A stretch of 33,794 bases of DNA from positions 1 to 33,794 of the IMG/VR virus record IMGVR_UViG_3300018079_000025; one strand, written 5' to 3'. The notes under the pieces were generated by a model. The model saw only the letters and a list, made by a program, of their open reading frames with translations, did no database searches and was not told the DNA's origin. Below, piece after piece: positions 17,763 through 23,506 of this stretch. Numbering within the stretch: position 1 is the stretch's first letter; each line of letters begins with the position of its first letter. Both the position numbers and the translations under genes were made by a program. Origin of the DNA: a virus.

Positions 17763-18275
17763 TTAAATTACCTCTTTTATAGGTTTAAATATTCCGCCAT
17801 GTGCAGTACTGTGCCAAATATTTTTATTACATTCATATAATTGTTTACTTCTTTCATACTCTTCCTTAGTTTCTTCTTTAGATATCCACAAATCTTCTTG
17901 CTTAATAGGTCTTGGGGTGTGAGTAGAAGTAAATCCTGTCGTATTATTATCCATTCTCCTATCATCTAAAGCTTTAATAATTCTAGCTTTTTGTGCCTCT
18001 GGATCAATTTTATTGACTTGAACATATTTATTTTCTTCTAATCGTAGAAATAATGTATTATTTTTTGTTAAATTATTTACTAGCTCAGGTGCTCTACTTC
18101 TCAAAGTATTTCTAATTATTTCATCAAATCCAGGAGGCGCTGTTACTTTACCAAAAGTAAATCCAAAATCAACCGTAGCCACTATTTCAGCAGCTGCTTC
18201 TTTAATAAATATATATGGTACTACAGGCGCGACAGCCAATAGTGATAAAAATTTACGTCTAGATAACTCACTCAT
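17763..18275 (-). CDS. Tat-leader-like protein with a coat-protein N-arm-like segment
   Basis: A 170-aa protein. Residues 1-29 look like a twin-arginine signal: the motif SRRKFL (5-10), hydrophobic LSLLAVAPVVPYIFI, and Ala-Ala-Ala at 27-29 as a possible cleavage site. Residues 50-79 align without gaps to residues 6-35 of the coat protein: EI, TLR, R, L, N, NN, L and RL are shared, 13 of 30 positions by my count. The C-terminal half is polar (TEHTPRPIKQEDLW-like, KEEYERSKQLYECNKNIWH). Tat signals target folded proteins for export, so a phage late protein with one is odd. The leader could instead be a membrane anchor. The start overlaps the upstream stop (ATGA). Confidence 0.6.
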   Translation of the reverse strand: MSELSRRKFLSLLAVAPVVPYIFIKEAAAEIVATVDFGFTFGKVTAPPGFDEIIRNTLRSRAPELVNNLTKNNTLFLRLEENKYVQVNKIDPEAQKARIIKALDDRRMDNNTTGFTSTHTPRPIKQEDLWISKEETKEEYERSKQLYECNKNIWHSTAHGGIFKPIKEVI

Positions 18276-18448
18276 TTATGATCTCCTGGGAACACCAATC
18301 CCCATAACACAATGAACCAAGAGTTGATAGATTTAAGATAATTACTTGCCGACGCTGTTTCTTTTTTATAGAAATTCAGATAAATGTAGCGGGTTAGCCA
18401 ATAAATCGGTTTCCAAAAGATAACTAGGAGTAAGCTAAACCAAATCAT
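18272..18448 (-). CDS. small membrane protein, possible holin-like
   Basis: A 58-aa frame from ATG 18448 to TGA 18272-18274. It is linked to both neighbours by four-base ATGA overlaps, which argues strongly for a real gene. Segment 1 (MIWFSLLLVIFWKPIYWL) and segment 2 (SWFIVLWGLVFPG) are hydrophobic, separated by a basic loop (RYIYLNFYKKETASASNYLK). Two short spans and a small size would suit a holin or an inner-membrane accessory protein, but no family is recognised and no endolysin is visible nearby. Confidence 0.5.
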   Translation of the reverse strand: MIWFSLLLVIFWKPIYWLTRYIYLNFYKKETASASNYLKSINSWFIVLWGLVFPGDHK

Positions 18449-18642
18449 AGTGCCTTCTCCACTTTTAAGTCAGTTATCTTGTTGTAGTCATCCAGAGCTG
18501 TCTGCATTTTAGTGGCTAATCGATACGCTATTCCAGCTGATCTGAGACCTGTAGCTCGCAATCCTGCGTCTATTAAGCCTACATTGTTTTGTAGTTCTTC
18601 TATTGTAAACTCTATTTTTATTGTGTTAGTTGTATTTTCCAT
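18445..18642 (-). CDS. small helical protein, unknown function
   Basis: A 65-aa protein (MENTTNTIKIEFTIEELQNN, then LIDAGLRATGLRSAGIAYRL). The pattern of a short beta start followed by two amphipathic helices recalls small conserved phage proteins of unknown function in tail-gene clusters. It overlaps the downstream small membrane gene by four bases. Confidence 0.5.
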   Translation of the reverse strand: MENTTNTIKIEFTIEELQNNVGLIDAGLRATGLRSAGIAYRLATKMQTALDDYNKITDLKVEKAL

Positions 18643-18657
18643 TACCTATAGTTCTTT

Positions 18658-19413
18658 TTAAAACGCTGTCGCTCCACATGGGAACCAGTATGTTGTTCCA
18701 TTCATGTTAAATGATGCTCGATGGCCAAGATTAGTAGATGAATCAGCACCATTAGTAATTGCAGTTGCTGCGCTGGTGTTAGCTGTCGGAGTTTGATTAA
18801 CTCTTACTGTAGTTGTTTGTAGTGTAACTCCGCCAGTACCCGCCGGTGTCAGCCTTAAATCTATGTTATCTGTCCCTGTTCCAGCTGTTTCAGCTGCCCA
18901 TTCAAAATAACCTGCACCTGACTGTAACGCTTGCCGCTCATAATTAGACGCATCAGTAATGGTACGATATACCCTGAATGTTTGAGCAACTGTAGATAAA
19001 CTTAGAGATAGTATTCCAGATGCTTCAGGTATTAAATCACTTGTAACCGCTCCACCCGTATCGGATGCAAATCTTATTCTAGCTCCATTTAATAGTGAAT
19101 ATGTACCCGTGTCTATTTGAGCATTCAAAGTAGACCCTCTACCTATTTGTATACTATTACCAAACGAAACCCACCCTCCATCTGCTATACCAGAAGTTAT
19201 ATTAACGATTGCTGACGCGTTATTAATATCTAAAAATTGCAATCCAGTTATTAGTGTTTTAGAGATTTTAAATTTATCAACACTGCCTACCTGTAAATTC
19301 ATTAACAATGAATCAGCAGCCGATGCTGTATTTGTAACATTCATCTTTATAGCTGTGAATGTGGTGCCTCCAGCATTCCACGTATCAGCCATATTATAAA
19401 TATTAGTGGGCAT
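18658..19413 (-). CDS. tail fibre / spike-like protein
   Basis: A 251-aa protein of repetitive beta-type sequence: TWNAGGTTFTAIKMNVTNTA, ADSLLMNLQVGSVDKFKISK, then DASNYERQALQSGAGYFEWA and GTGTDNIDLRLTPAGTGGVT. Such TWNxxGTTFTxIKxNVTxTAS and NYERxxL blocks are common in the shaft or head-binding parts of phage tail fibres. There is no signal peptide or enzymatic motif. It ends with NLGHRASFNMNGTTYWFPCG. Inference: host attachment. The gene is preceded by a leader hairpin also found upstream of 19625-19897. Confidence 0.65.
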   Translation of the reverse strand: MPTNIYNMADTWNAGGTTFTAIKMNVTNTASAADSLLMNLQVGSVDKFKISKTLITGLQFLDINNASAIVNITSGIADGGWVSFGNSIQIGRGSTLNAQIDTGTYSLLNGARIRFASDTGGAVTSDLIPEASGILSLSLSTVAQTFRVYRTITDASNYERQALQSGAGYFEWAAETAGTGTDNIDLRLTPAGTGGVTLQTTTVRVNQTPTANTSAATAITNGADSSTNLGHRASFNMNGTTYWFPCGATAF

Positions 19414-19415
19414 AT

Positions 19416-19447
19416 TTATAGCTCTTTCCGTTCTGCACTTCGTGCAA
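19416..19447 (-). promoter_or_regulatory. leader element with mini-hairpin before fibre gene
   Basis: On the minus strand the order is GTTGCACGAAGTGCAGAACGG, then AAAGAGCTATAAATATG. A perfect stem TGCAC/GTGCA with a GAA loop lies at 19434-19446, and the GGAAAGAG ribosome-binding site follows. The element is repeated, with paired base changes, at 19918-19930 upstream of the spike-base-like gene. Confidence 0.6.
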
Positions 19448-19475
19448 CATCTTCGATGTACCCATCACCACTTAG

Positions 19476-19628
19476 TTATACTCTACTAACTAAATATTCC
19501 CCAAACCTGTCTACAATAGGTACGTCGAACCTATCCAATATAGCATTAGAAGGCACAACGCTACCACCTGTACCCTTAGTCATCTTCCAAATATTGATTG
19601 CTATGCCAATAAAACTGTACAGAGTCAT
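19476..19628 (-). CDS. small unknown protein (50 aa)
   Basis: A leftward frame from ATG 19628 to TAA 19476, reading MTLYSFIGIAINIWKMTKGT then GGSVVPSNAILDRFDVPIVD and RFGEYLVSRV. Its start overlaps the stop of the spike-base-like gene by four bases (ATGA), indicating translational coupling. It fills most of the space before the fibre gene leader. No family is recognised; a short hydrophobic N-terminus is visible. Confidence 0.5.
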   Translation of the reverse strand: MTLYSFIGIAINIWKMTKGTGGSVVPSNAILDRFDVPIVDRFGEYLVSRV

Positions 19629-19897
19629 ATCAAACCTACAAGAGATGATGCAGTTGTACTAGTGGAGTTAACTCTAATAGAAACCACAGGAAGAATACTG
19701 CCTTGTGGAACACCTATAAACTCTTGTACAGTACCCGCGGGGGTTACAAGTGTAATATTCCCCCCTACACCAACGTAAATCGCTCTAGCCATAGAATTAA
19801 AATTAACGGAGTTGGACGGTGATACACTAAATGTATCTAATGCAGGCGCTGTAAATGTCGGTGCCCCAAACGGCGTAGGACCTGTTACCGCTGCCAT
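19625..19897 (-). CDS. spike-base-like (RCAP_Rcc01079-type) small structural protein
   Basis: A 90-aa protein whose second half (ARAIYVGVGGNITLVTPAGT, then VQEFIGVPQGSILPVVSIRV, then NSTSTTASSLVGL) matches the sequence style of the small spike-base proteins found in Rhodobacter gene-transfer agents and many phages: RA(I/L)YVGxGGxxxLxTxxGT...GxPxGxxLPVxxxRVxxTxTxAxxxxxL. It is likely a virion spike or tail component. The gene follows the leader hairpin at 19918-19930 and is translationally coupled to the 50-aa gene. Confidence 0.65.
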   Translation of the reverse strand: MAAVTGPTPFGAPTFTAPALDTFSVSPSNSVNFNSMARAIYVGVGGNITLVTPAGTVQEFIGVPQGSILPVVSIRVNSTSTTASSLVGLI

Positions 19898-19899
19898 AT

Positions 19900-19931
19900 C
19901 TATAGTTCTTTCCGTTCTGCGCTTCGCGCAA
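19900..19931 (-). promoter_or_regulatory. leader element with mini-hairpin before spike-base-like gene
   Basis: On the minus strand the order is GTTGCGCGAAGCGCAGAACGG, then AAAGAACTATAGATATG. The stem TGCGC/GCGCA with loop GAA (19918-19930) contains GCGAAGC, a sequence known to form an unusually stable mini-hairpin. Relative to 19434-19446 both arms of the stem differ by one base in a way that keeps pairing. Confidence 0.6.
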
Positions 19932-19947
19932 CCACTTATATATACCT

Positions 19948-20385
19948 CTAATTTATTACTTCAATATCTTCAACTATTTTAATTTTACCGTTGCCACCCC
20001 CATTGATTAATTTCATTGGGGGCTCAAACTGCATAGTAGTTTTCAACCATGTTGTACTATCGTTTATTACTTTAGGCGCTACAACCACGAACCTATGTGT
20101 AATATCTTTCTTAACCTCGATGCTCTCTAACTTAGGCGATTGGTATGGAGCTAATTTAGATGCACACTCTATAGCTATGTTATTAAACTGGTTCATATCT
20201 TTGTGTAGAGCAACTAGCAAATCACCCCTTGATATGTTATTTTGTTCAACTACTTTAATTAAAAACAAAGCAATCTTTTCTGCTTTCTCGTGATAAAACA
20301 CCATTTTATCATAAAGCACGTCTGTAGCTTTGTATTTAGATCGTATAGAATCTCTAAGGTTACGTTTTTTTAATCTCTTGTACAT
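19948..20385 (-). CDS. probable terminase small subunit
   Basis: A 145-aa protein. The N-terminus is strongly basic (MYKRLKKRNLRDSIRSKYKA), the middle is helical (VFYHEKAEKIALFLIKVVEQ) and there is a block ASKLAPYQSPKLESIEVKK at about residues 75-95. An AAPYxxPKLxxIE block of this kind is typical of small terminase subunits in podoviruses. It is the first gene of the leftward late operon, directly behind the main late promoter. It would recognise phage DNA and load TerL (15457-17064). It lies 3 kb from terL, which is unusual but not unknown. Confidence 0.55.
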   Translation of the reverse strand: MYKRLKKRNLRDSIRSKYKATDVLYDKMVFYHEKAEKIALFLIKVVEQNNISRGDLLVALHKDMNQFNNIAIECASKLAPYQSPKLESIEVKKDITHRFVVVAPKVINDSTTWLKTTMQFEPPMKLINGGGNGKIKIVEDIEVIN

Positions 20386-20485
20386 ACATCTAACACAAAG
20401 TTAAGGGGCTGAGCTTCAGGTGTAGGTGCATCACGTCTACATGATCCTTCATGGCGGCGGACACTAAACGCTCGCGCCCAGCCCC
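20386..20485 (-). promoter_or_regulatory. structured leader of the late operon
   Basis: The minus-strand transcript from the promoter at 20492-20519 would start near 20485 with GGGGCTG, which can pair with CAGCCCC at its far end (20405-20411 with 20479-20485). Together they enclose about 65 bases with small internal hairpins. A short frame inside it (ATG near 20450, reading MKDHVDVMHLHLKLSPLTLC) stops four bases before the terminase start. It has no clear ribosome-binding site, so I list it only as a possible leader peptide. Confidence 0.4.
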
Positions 20486-20491
20486 GCATAC

Positions 20492-20519
20492 AGTGTAGTA
20501 TAGAGAATCCTCTTGTCAA
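20492..20519 (-). promoter_or_regulatory. main leftward late promoter
   Basis: Leftward TTGACA (20519-20514) and TACACT (20497-20492) with a 16-base spacer, upstream of the first late gene. It lies in the divergent gap between the late operon and the rightward early genes. Confidence 0.55.
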
Positions 20520-20529
20520 GGGTGTAAGT

Positions 20530-20640
20530 ATGAGTTACAATGCGGTAGCTAATGATATAGCTGATAATGGGGCAACAATGCTATACAATCGCATCCGCGC
20601 TTATGGAGCATCAAAAATGAAGGAGGAACATCAAAAATGA
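20530..20640 (+). CDS. very small unknown protein (36 aa)
   Basis: A frame from ATG 20530 to TGA 20640 reading MSYNAVANDIADNGATMLYN then RIRAYGASKMKEEHQK. No strong ribosome-binding site is seen. It overlaps the next small gene by four bases. Sixteen bases (20584-20599) are identical to part of the 33-base repeat unit at 24434-24449, giving the same Tyr-Asn-Arg-Ile-Arg peptide, so it may contain a stray repeat unit. Confidence 0.35.
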   Translation: MSYNAVANDIADNGATMLYNRIRAYGASKMKEEHQK

Positions 20641-20723
20641 AGGATAATACCAAAATAATCATATGGTTCACAGCTGGTTTTTTAACAAGCACAGCGTTCT
20701 GGTTAACAATATGGCCGTGGTGA
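20637..20723 (+). CDS. single-span mini membrane protein (28 aa)
   Basis: ATG 20637 to TGA 20723, with AAGGAGG about eleven bases upstream. The peptide MKDNTKIIIWFTAGFLTSTA then FWLTIWPW is one hydrophobic helix after a short charged start. Small single-span proteins in early phage operons often affect the host membrane. Function unknown. Confidence 0.45.
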   Translation: MKDNTKIIIWFTAGFLTSTAFWLTIWPW

Positions 20724-20741
20724 AATAAGAAAGATCACTAA

Positions 20742-21239
20742 ATGTCTAAATCAACAGCAATATCCAAGCGATACCCTATATTTATAGACTTCTTTGATAA
20801 ATTCGTTTCAAGAAAACAAGAAGAAATTAACAAATTAAAAGAGATGGAGTCTCTCTATTTAATAGCTAAAGAGGCTCTAGAGATGTATGATTACCCTAAT
20901 GATATTAACATCAATAACCACATCACCAGCATTCAAATAGATATAATTCTTACAGAAGATAATCACTATAAAGATTTCCTGCCTCTAGTTAGCTGTATTA
21001 CAAAGCTGCTATCAGACAAGTCTCTAAGAAATAATGAAGAGCCGTCTATCGGTCAATCAGATACTTTTATGTATTATTGGTATTGGGCTGTAGTAAATAA
21101 AAACAGTAATGTTGCTAATTTTAAAAATATAATTGTTAATCTCCACATTCCTATGAAAGGTACAAAATACTATAAAATAACAAGTAGATCAGAGACATAC
21201 ACAACTACAGTGTACGACGGATCGTGGATAGACAAATGA
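20742..21239 (+). CDS. unknown protein (165 aa)
   Basis: First sizeable gene of the rightward operon. The N-terminus is helical and charged (FDKFVSRKQEEINKLKEMES), followed by a region with Asn and Ile (NDININNHITSIQIDIILTE) and a Tyr/Trp-rich part (TFMYYWYWAVVNKNSNVANF). The C-terminus is beta-like (TKYYKITSRSETYTTTVYDG). No domain is recognised. The stop overlaps the next gene's ATG (ATGA). Confidence 0.5.
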   Translation: MSKSTAISKRYPIFIDFFDKFVSRKQEEINKLKEMESLYLIAKEALEMYDYPNDININNHITSIQIDIILTEDNHYKDFLPLVSCITKLLSDKSLRNNEEPSIGQSDTFMYYWYWAVVNKNSNVANFKNIIVNLHIPMKGTKYYKITSRSETYTTTVYDGSWIDK

Positions 21240-21427
21240 AAAAAACAGCTGTCAAAACACCTAGGAAATTCGTAGTTACTATAAACTGTGACTCAAAAAC
21301 TGAATATAAATATTTATCTGTTTGCCTACATAATATGTTAGAAGACGCCATATTATATGGTAATACCTTGTTTGATTCAGCGAGCGTAGAAGTTAGCAAA
21401 GTAGAACCTAAGCGCAGGAGTAAATAA
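21236..21427 (+). CDS. unknown protein (63 aa)
   Basis: I place the start at ATG 21236 because it forms an ATGA overlap with the previous stop; an ATG 12 bases earlier is possible. It is a basic protein (MKKTAVKTPRKFVVTINCDS, then KTEYKYLSVCLHNMLEDAIL) with an alternating beta/alpha pattern and a basic end (VEPKRRSK). The pattern suggests a small nucleic-acid-contacting fold, but no family is known to me. Confidence 0.5.
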   Translation: MKKTAVKTPRKFVVTINCDSKTEYKYLSVCLHNMLEDAILYGNTLFDSASVEVSKVEPKRRSK

Positions 21428-21606
21428 TGTGCATAGTCAAACATAAAATTACAAATATGTACATATGCTACGACATTAATCTCAAAGAGCTTGGCTGGTG
21501 TAACAGCAAAGACGATGCTTTGAATTTCGATTCTGAAAACGATGCGCGGCAAACAGTGTTCTTTATGAAGGTGAGCATAGATGATGTGGAGGTAATAAAA
21601 ATATGA
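21427..21606 (+). CDS. unknown protein (59 aa)
   Basis: ATG 21427 overlaps the previous TAA by one base (TAATG); TGA is at 21604-21606. It reads MCIVKHKITNMYICYDINLK then ELGWCNSKDDALNFDSENDA and RQTVFFMKVSIDDVEVIKI. Codon usage and tight linkage on both sides support a real gene. The small alpha/beta composition is unassigned. Confidence 0.5.
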   Translation: MCIVKHKITNMYICYDINLKELGWCNSKDDALNFDSENDARQTVFFMKVSIDDVEVIKI

Positions 21607-21761
21607 TATATGTGGCGCTGTACTTATATTTAGTTGGTGGGATTGCAATCATAATTGTTAATTACGGGGAGGAGGGCGCAGTAGATAATATTTTTTTGGC
21701 AGTGCTATGGCCTGTAGTACTTCCAATAGCAGTAATTTATTATTTGTGGGGTGGTAAGTGA
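21603..21761 (+). CDS. small two-span membrane protein (52 aa)
   Basis: ATG 21603 overlaps the previous TGA; TGA at 21759-21761 overlaps the GTG of the HNH gene (GTGA). It has two hydrophobic stretches, MIYVALYLYLVGGIAIIIV and IFLAVLWPVVLPIAVIYYLW, separated by an acidic loop (NYGEEGAVDN). The topology fits a holin- or superinfection-exclusion-like protein, but an early-operon position makes a lysis role uncertain. Confidence 0.5.
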   Translation: MIYVALYLYLVGGIAIIIVNYGEEGAVDNIFLAVLWPVVLPIAVIYYLWGGK

Positions 21762-22300
21762 CTAAAATTGTGGTGCCTCCAAAAGAAATACTGGAGTATA
21801 TTAGGGAGAATTATAGTTACGACACTCGGGGATGGATTAATGGGCCGCTGAAGGATAATATTGGAGAATTTAGTAAGAGACCCGATGGTAAAGTTATAAG
21901 AAGATTAAAAATTCAAAGAAAAAACTATAAAGTACACCACATTGTTTGGTTTCTATGTAAAAAACATTGGCCTACTTCTGAAATAGACCACATAGATAGG
22001 GATACTTTAAATAATAAAGTTGAAAATTTAAGAGATGTTGATAGTTTTACACAAAACCAAAATAAAGAAAACTACAAAGGATACAAAGGGTTCAGTGTTT
22101 TTTATGACCATAGCGAAGCTCACAGAAGAAAACAGCTGTGGAGAGTAAGAAATCAAAGCCAAGATATTTATCTTGGAAGATTTTACACCGAGGAAGAATG
22201 TTATAAAGTGATTGATAGATACTGGGAGGAAAGAGGGGAGGCTTTTAAATGGGTAGGGGGGGTTTATTTTCAGGATTTAGGGGGGAATGTTTGGGGGTAA
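21758..22300 (+). CDS. HNH homing endonuclease with AP2-like domain
   Basis: A 180-aa protein from a GTG start overlapping the previous stop. The HNH region runs VHHIVWFLCKKHWPTSEIDH then IDRDTLNNKVENLRDV (about residues 68-103), with the His-His and Asn-Asn residues of the family. The C-terminal YKGFSVFYDHSEAHRRKQLW then RVRNQSQDIYLGRFYTEEEC matches the AP2-like DNA-binding pattern. It is the distant partner of the 1569-2081 enzyme, with the same architecture but diverged sequence. It lies at the end of the small-gene operon, just before the palindrome-rich non-coding region. Confidence 0.85.
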   Translation: MTKIVVPPKEILEYIRENYSYDTRGWINGPLKDNIGEFSKRPDGKVIRRLKIQRKNYKVHHIVWFLCKKHWPTSEIDHIDRDTLNNKVENLRDVDSFTQNQNKENYKGYKGFSVFYDHSEAHRRKQLWRVRNQSQDIYLGRFYTEEECYKVIDRYWEERGEAFKWVGGVYFQDLGGNVWG

Positions 22301-22334
22301 CTTGGAAAAGTGGGGAAATCTAGGTTCCGTGCAC

Positions 22335-22358
22335 GGGGGGGCGTGGGGGGGCGTGGGG
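22335..22358 (+). promoter_or_regulatory. G-quadruplex-capable G-tracts
   Basis: Runs of seven, seven and four G separated by CGT (22335-22341, 22345-22351, 22355-22358), 35 bases after the HNH stop on the coding strand. The tracts could form a G-quadruplex in DNA or RNA. Similar G-tracts occur at 23203-23220. Their role is unknown; they might pause transcription or replication. Confidence 0.4.
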
Positions 22359-22515
22359 CATAGGACTTTTTTCTAGCAAATTTTCCTCCTTGCATACACA
22401 ATAGTTGCAGAATTACAACGAACAAACCATACACATACACAGAACTGTTGCACAACTGCAACCAACTTGAACAATCACAACGTTCATTAAACGTGTCAAG
22501 TATAATATATGTCAA

Positions 22516-22531
22516 ATCACATTATTGTGAT
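22516..22531. promoter_or_regulatory. operator-like site ATCAC-N6-GTGAT (1 of 4)
   Basis: ATCAC-ATTATT-GTGAT. The outer five bases of each arm are exact in four places in the window (here, 22842, 23352 and 32429). Preceded by ATGTCAA, as at 22842, so the matching region is longer than the palindrome. Confidence 0.5.
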
Positions 22532-22556
22532 CTTGCAGAATTTAAACAATGCAGTC

Positions 22557-22574
22557 AAGTTGTATATACAACTT
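22557..22574. promoter_or_regulatory. perfect 18-base palindrome
   Basis: AAGTTGTATATACAACTT reads the same on both strands. It could be a binding site for a dimeric protein. A looser GTTGT...ACAAC arrangement occurs at about 32407-32424, again near an ATCAC-N6-GTGAT site. Confidence 0.5.
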
Positions 22575-22584
22575 AATATAGCGG

Positions 22585-22602
22585 CGCAGCTGAATTGCTG
22601 CG
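22585..22602. terminator. hairpin downstream of the 44-aa leftward gene
   Basis: Stem CGCAGC/GCTGCG with a six-base loop, eleven bases past the stop of the 22613-22747 gene. There is no clear T-run, so it may be a weak terminator or simply part of the palindrome cluster. Confidence 0.35.
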
Positions 22603-22612
22603 ATTATTTGTA

Positions 22613-22747
22613 TCAGCACCAACGATTTGTGTGAACATAAATCCAGCCATCTACATTATCAATCAATTCATTAAGCTCCTCAAGCGTTAGCTCAGTCTCT
22701 ACAGTGTAGCGGCCTGTCCAGAATGATATCCACTTGACCATGTACAT
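22613..22747 (-). CDS. small unknown protein (44 aa)
   Basis: A leftward frame from ATG 22747 to TGA 22613, preceded by AAGGGAG about seven bases upstream. It reads MYMVKWISFWTGRYTVETEL then TLEELNELIDNVDGWIYVHT and NRWC. The balanced composition, amphipathic middle helix and good ribosome-binding site make it a convincing mini gene, standing alone in the otherwise non-coding region. Function unknown. Confidence 0.55.
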   Translation of the reverse strand: MYMVKWISFWTGRYTVETELTLEELNELIDNVDGWIYVHTNRWC

Positions 22748-22841
22748 GTGGCGCTCCCTTGATCTACCAAGCTACACAATATCACAGCTGCAAATAATTG
22801 CAACAATAATCGTGTTGTGCTGTAGCTACAAACTATGTCAA

Positions 22842-22857
22842 ATCACAATATTGTGAT
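22842..22857. promoter_or_regulatory. operator-like site ATCAC-N6-GTGAT (2 of 4)
   Basis: ATCACAATATTGTGAT is a perfect 16-base palindrome, the most symmetric of the four copies, preceded by ATGTCAA as at 22516. Confidence 0.55.
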
Positions 22858-22863
22858 GCTTTC

Positions 22864-22879
22864 CATAACATATGTTATG
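22864..22879. promoter_or_regulatory. perfect 16-base palindrome
   Basis: CATAACATATGTTATG, seven bases after the operator-like site and four bases before ATACGC-GTG-GCGTAT. Likely a protein-binding site or cruciform-forming element. Confidence 0.45.
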
Positions 22880-23132
22880 CGAATACGCGTGGCGTATAGC
22901 CGCATAATGATGCTGCTTGACAACGCTTGTTGATACAAGTGGGGCGCCGTGAGGCAGAGTTGTAGCTACAGTACAAAAATCAGAGTTATGACATAAATAG
23001 CTTAACAAAGTGACAATGAATTAGAATAATATAAACGTTCTAGGTTTGTTCTGTTACGTTATAACATTCTTGTGCAGTGCGAAATCGTCACCACTACTAT
23101 GCTCAAACATACACCATAAGCGGCAGCTGGTT

Positions 23133-23160
23133 TTGACACTTATGTATAGTTATGTATACT
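23133..23160 (+). promoter_or_regulatory. strong rightward promoter
   Basis: TTGACA (23133-23138), 16-base spacer ending TTATG, then TATACT (23155-23160). It is the best sigma70-like match in the window and would drive the 23507 gene and those after it through a leader of about 340 bases. Confidence 0.6.
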
Positions 23161-23202
23161 TACTCCTTAAAGTATGTAAATTGTATATAGTATAAGAAGG
23201 GG

Positions 23203-23220
23203 GGGTGTGGGGAGAGGAGA
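23203..23220 (+). promoter_or_regulatory. G-tracts in the leader of the 23507 operon
   Basis: A run of seven G, then TGT, then GGGG, followed by GGAGAATAGGG. It lies about 40 bases downstream of the promoter at 23133-23160 and could form a quadruplex in the nascent RNA or the displaced DNA strand. Confidence 0.35.
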
Positions 23221-23294
23221 ATAGGGCAAACCATACACAACCCTACACGGACCACGCTAACCCTTTGATCCGCCTCAACAATTCGTCTCAATCA

Positions 23295-23324
23295 ACTATA
23301 CACCGTACTATACACACTATACAC
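23295..23324 (+). repeat. three 9-base iteron-like repeats
   Basis: ACTATACAC occurs at 23295-23303, 23307-23315 and 23316-23324. Short direct repeats beside palindromes and AT-rich DNA are typical of replication origins or regulator arrays. Related CATACAC words occur at about 22423-22440 and 23230. Confidence 0.5.
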
Positions 23325-23351
23325 AAAAAACACCGTTCAGTGTTAACCTTT

Positions 23352-23367
23352 ATCACATTCCCGTGAT
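23352..23367. promoter_or_regulatory. operator-like site ATCAC-N6-GTGAT (3 of 4)
   Basis: ATCAC-ATTCCC-GTGAT in the leader between the 23133 promoter and the 23507 gene. The central six bases differ from the other copies while the arms are exact. Confidence 0.45.
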
Positions 23368-23506
23368 CGTCTTGTAGGACACATCCGTACACTTCCTATC
23401 CCCCTCTTAGCTATTTTCCGCGCCACACAACACATTTATCTTTACCCCAGCGCAATTCCGTGCTATAGTCTCTCATCAACAAATCAACCCTTGGAGGGCC
23501 ACAGCA

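Larger units (their letters stand above)
22821..22970. repeat. palindrome cluster
   Basis: Within 150 bases there are two copies of the 10-base palindrome TGTAGCTACA (22821-22830 and 22961-22970, 140 apart). There are also a perfect ATCACAATATTGTGAT (22842-22857), a perfect CATAACATATGTTATG (22864-22879), ATACGC-GTG-GCGTAT (22883-22897) and CTTGT-TGAT-ACAAG (22926-22939). Such density suggests a control or replication region. Confidence 0.6.

Noticed and set aside
22270-22515. Leftward 81-aa frame over the G-tracts
   Set aside because: It overlaps the HNH gene end, lacks a ribosome-binding site and its Pro/Arg content derives from the G runs.
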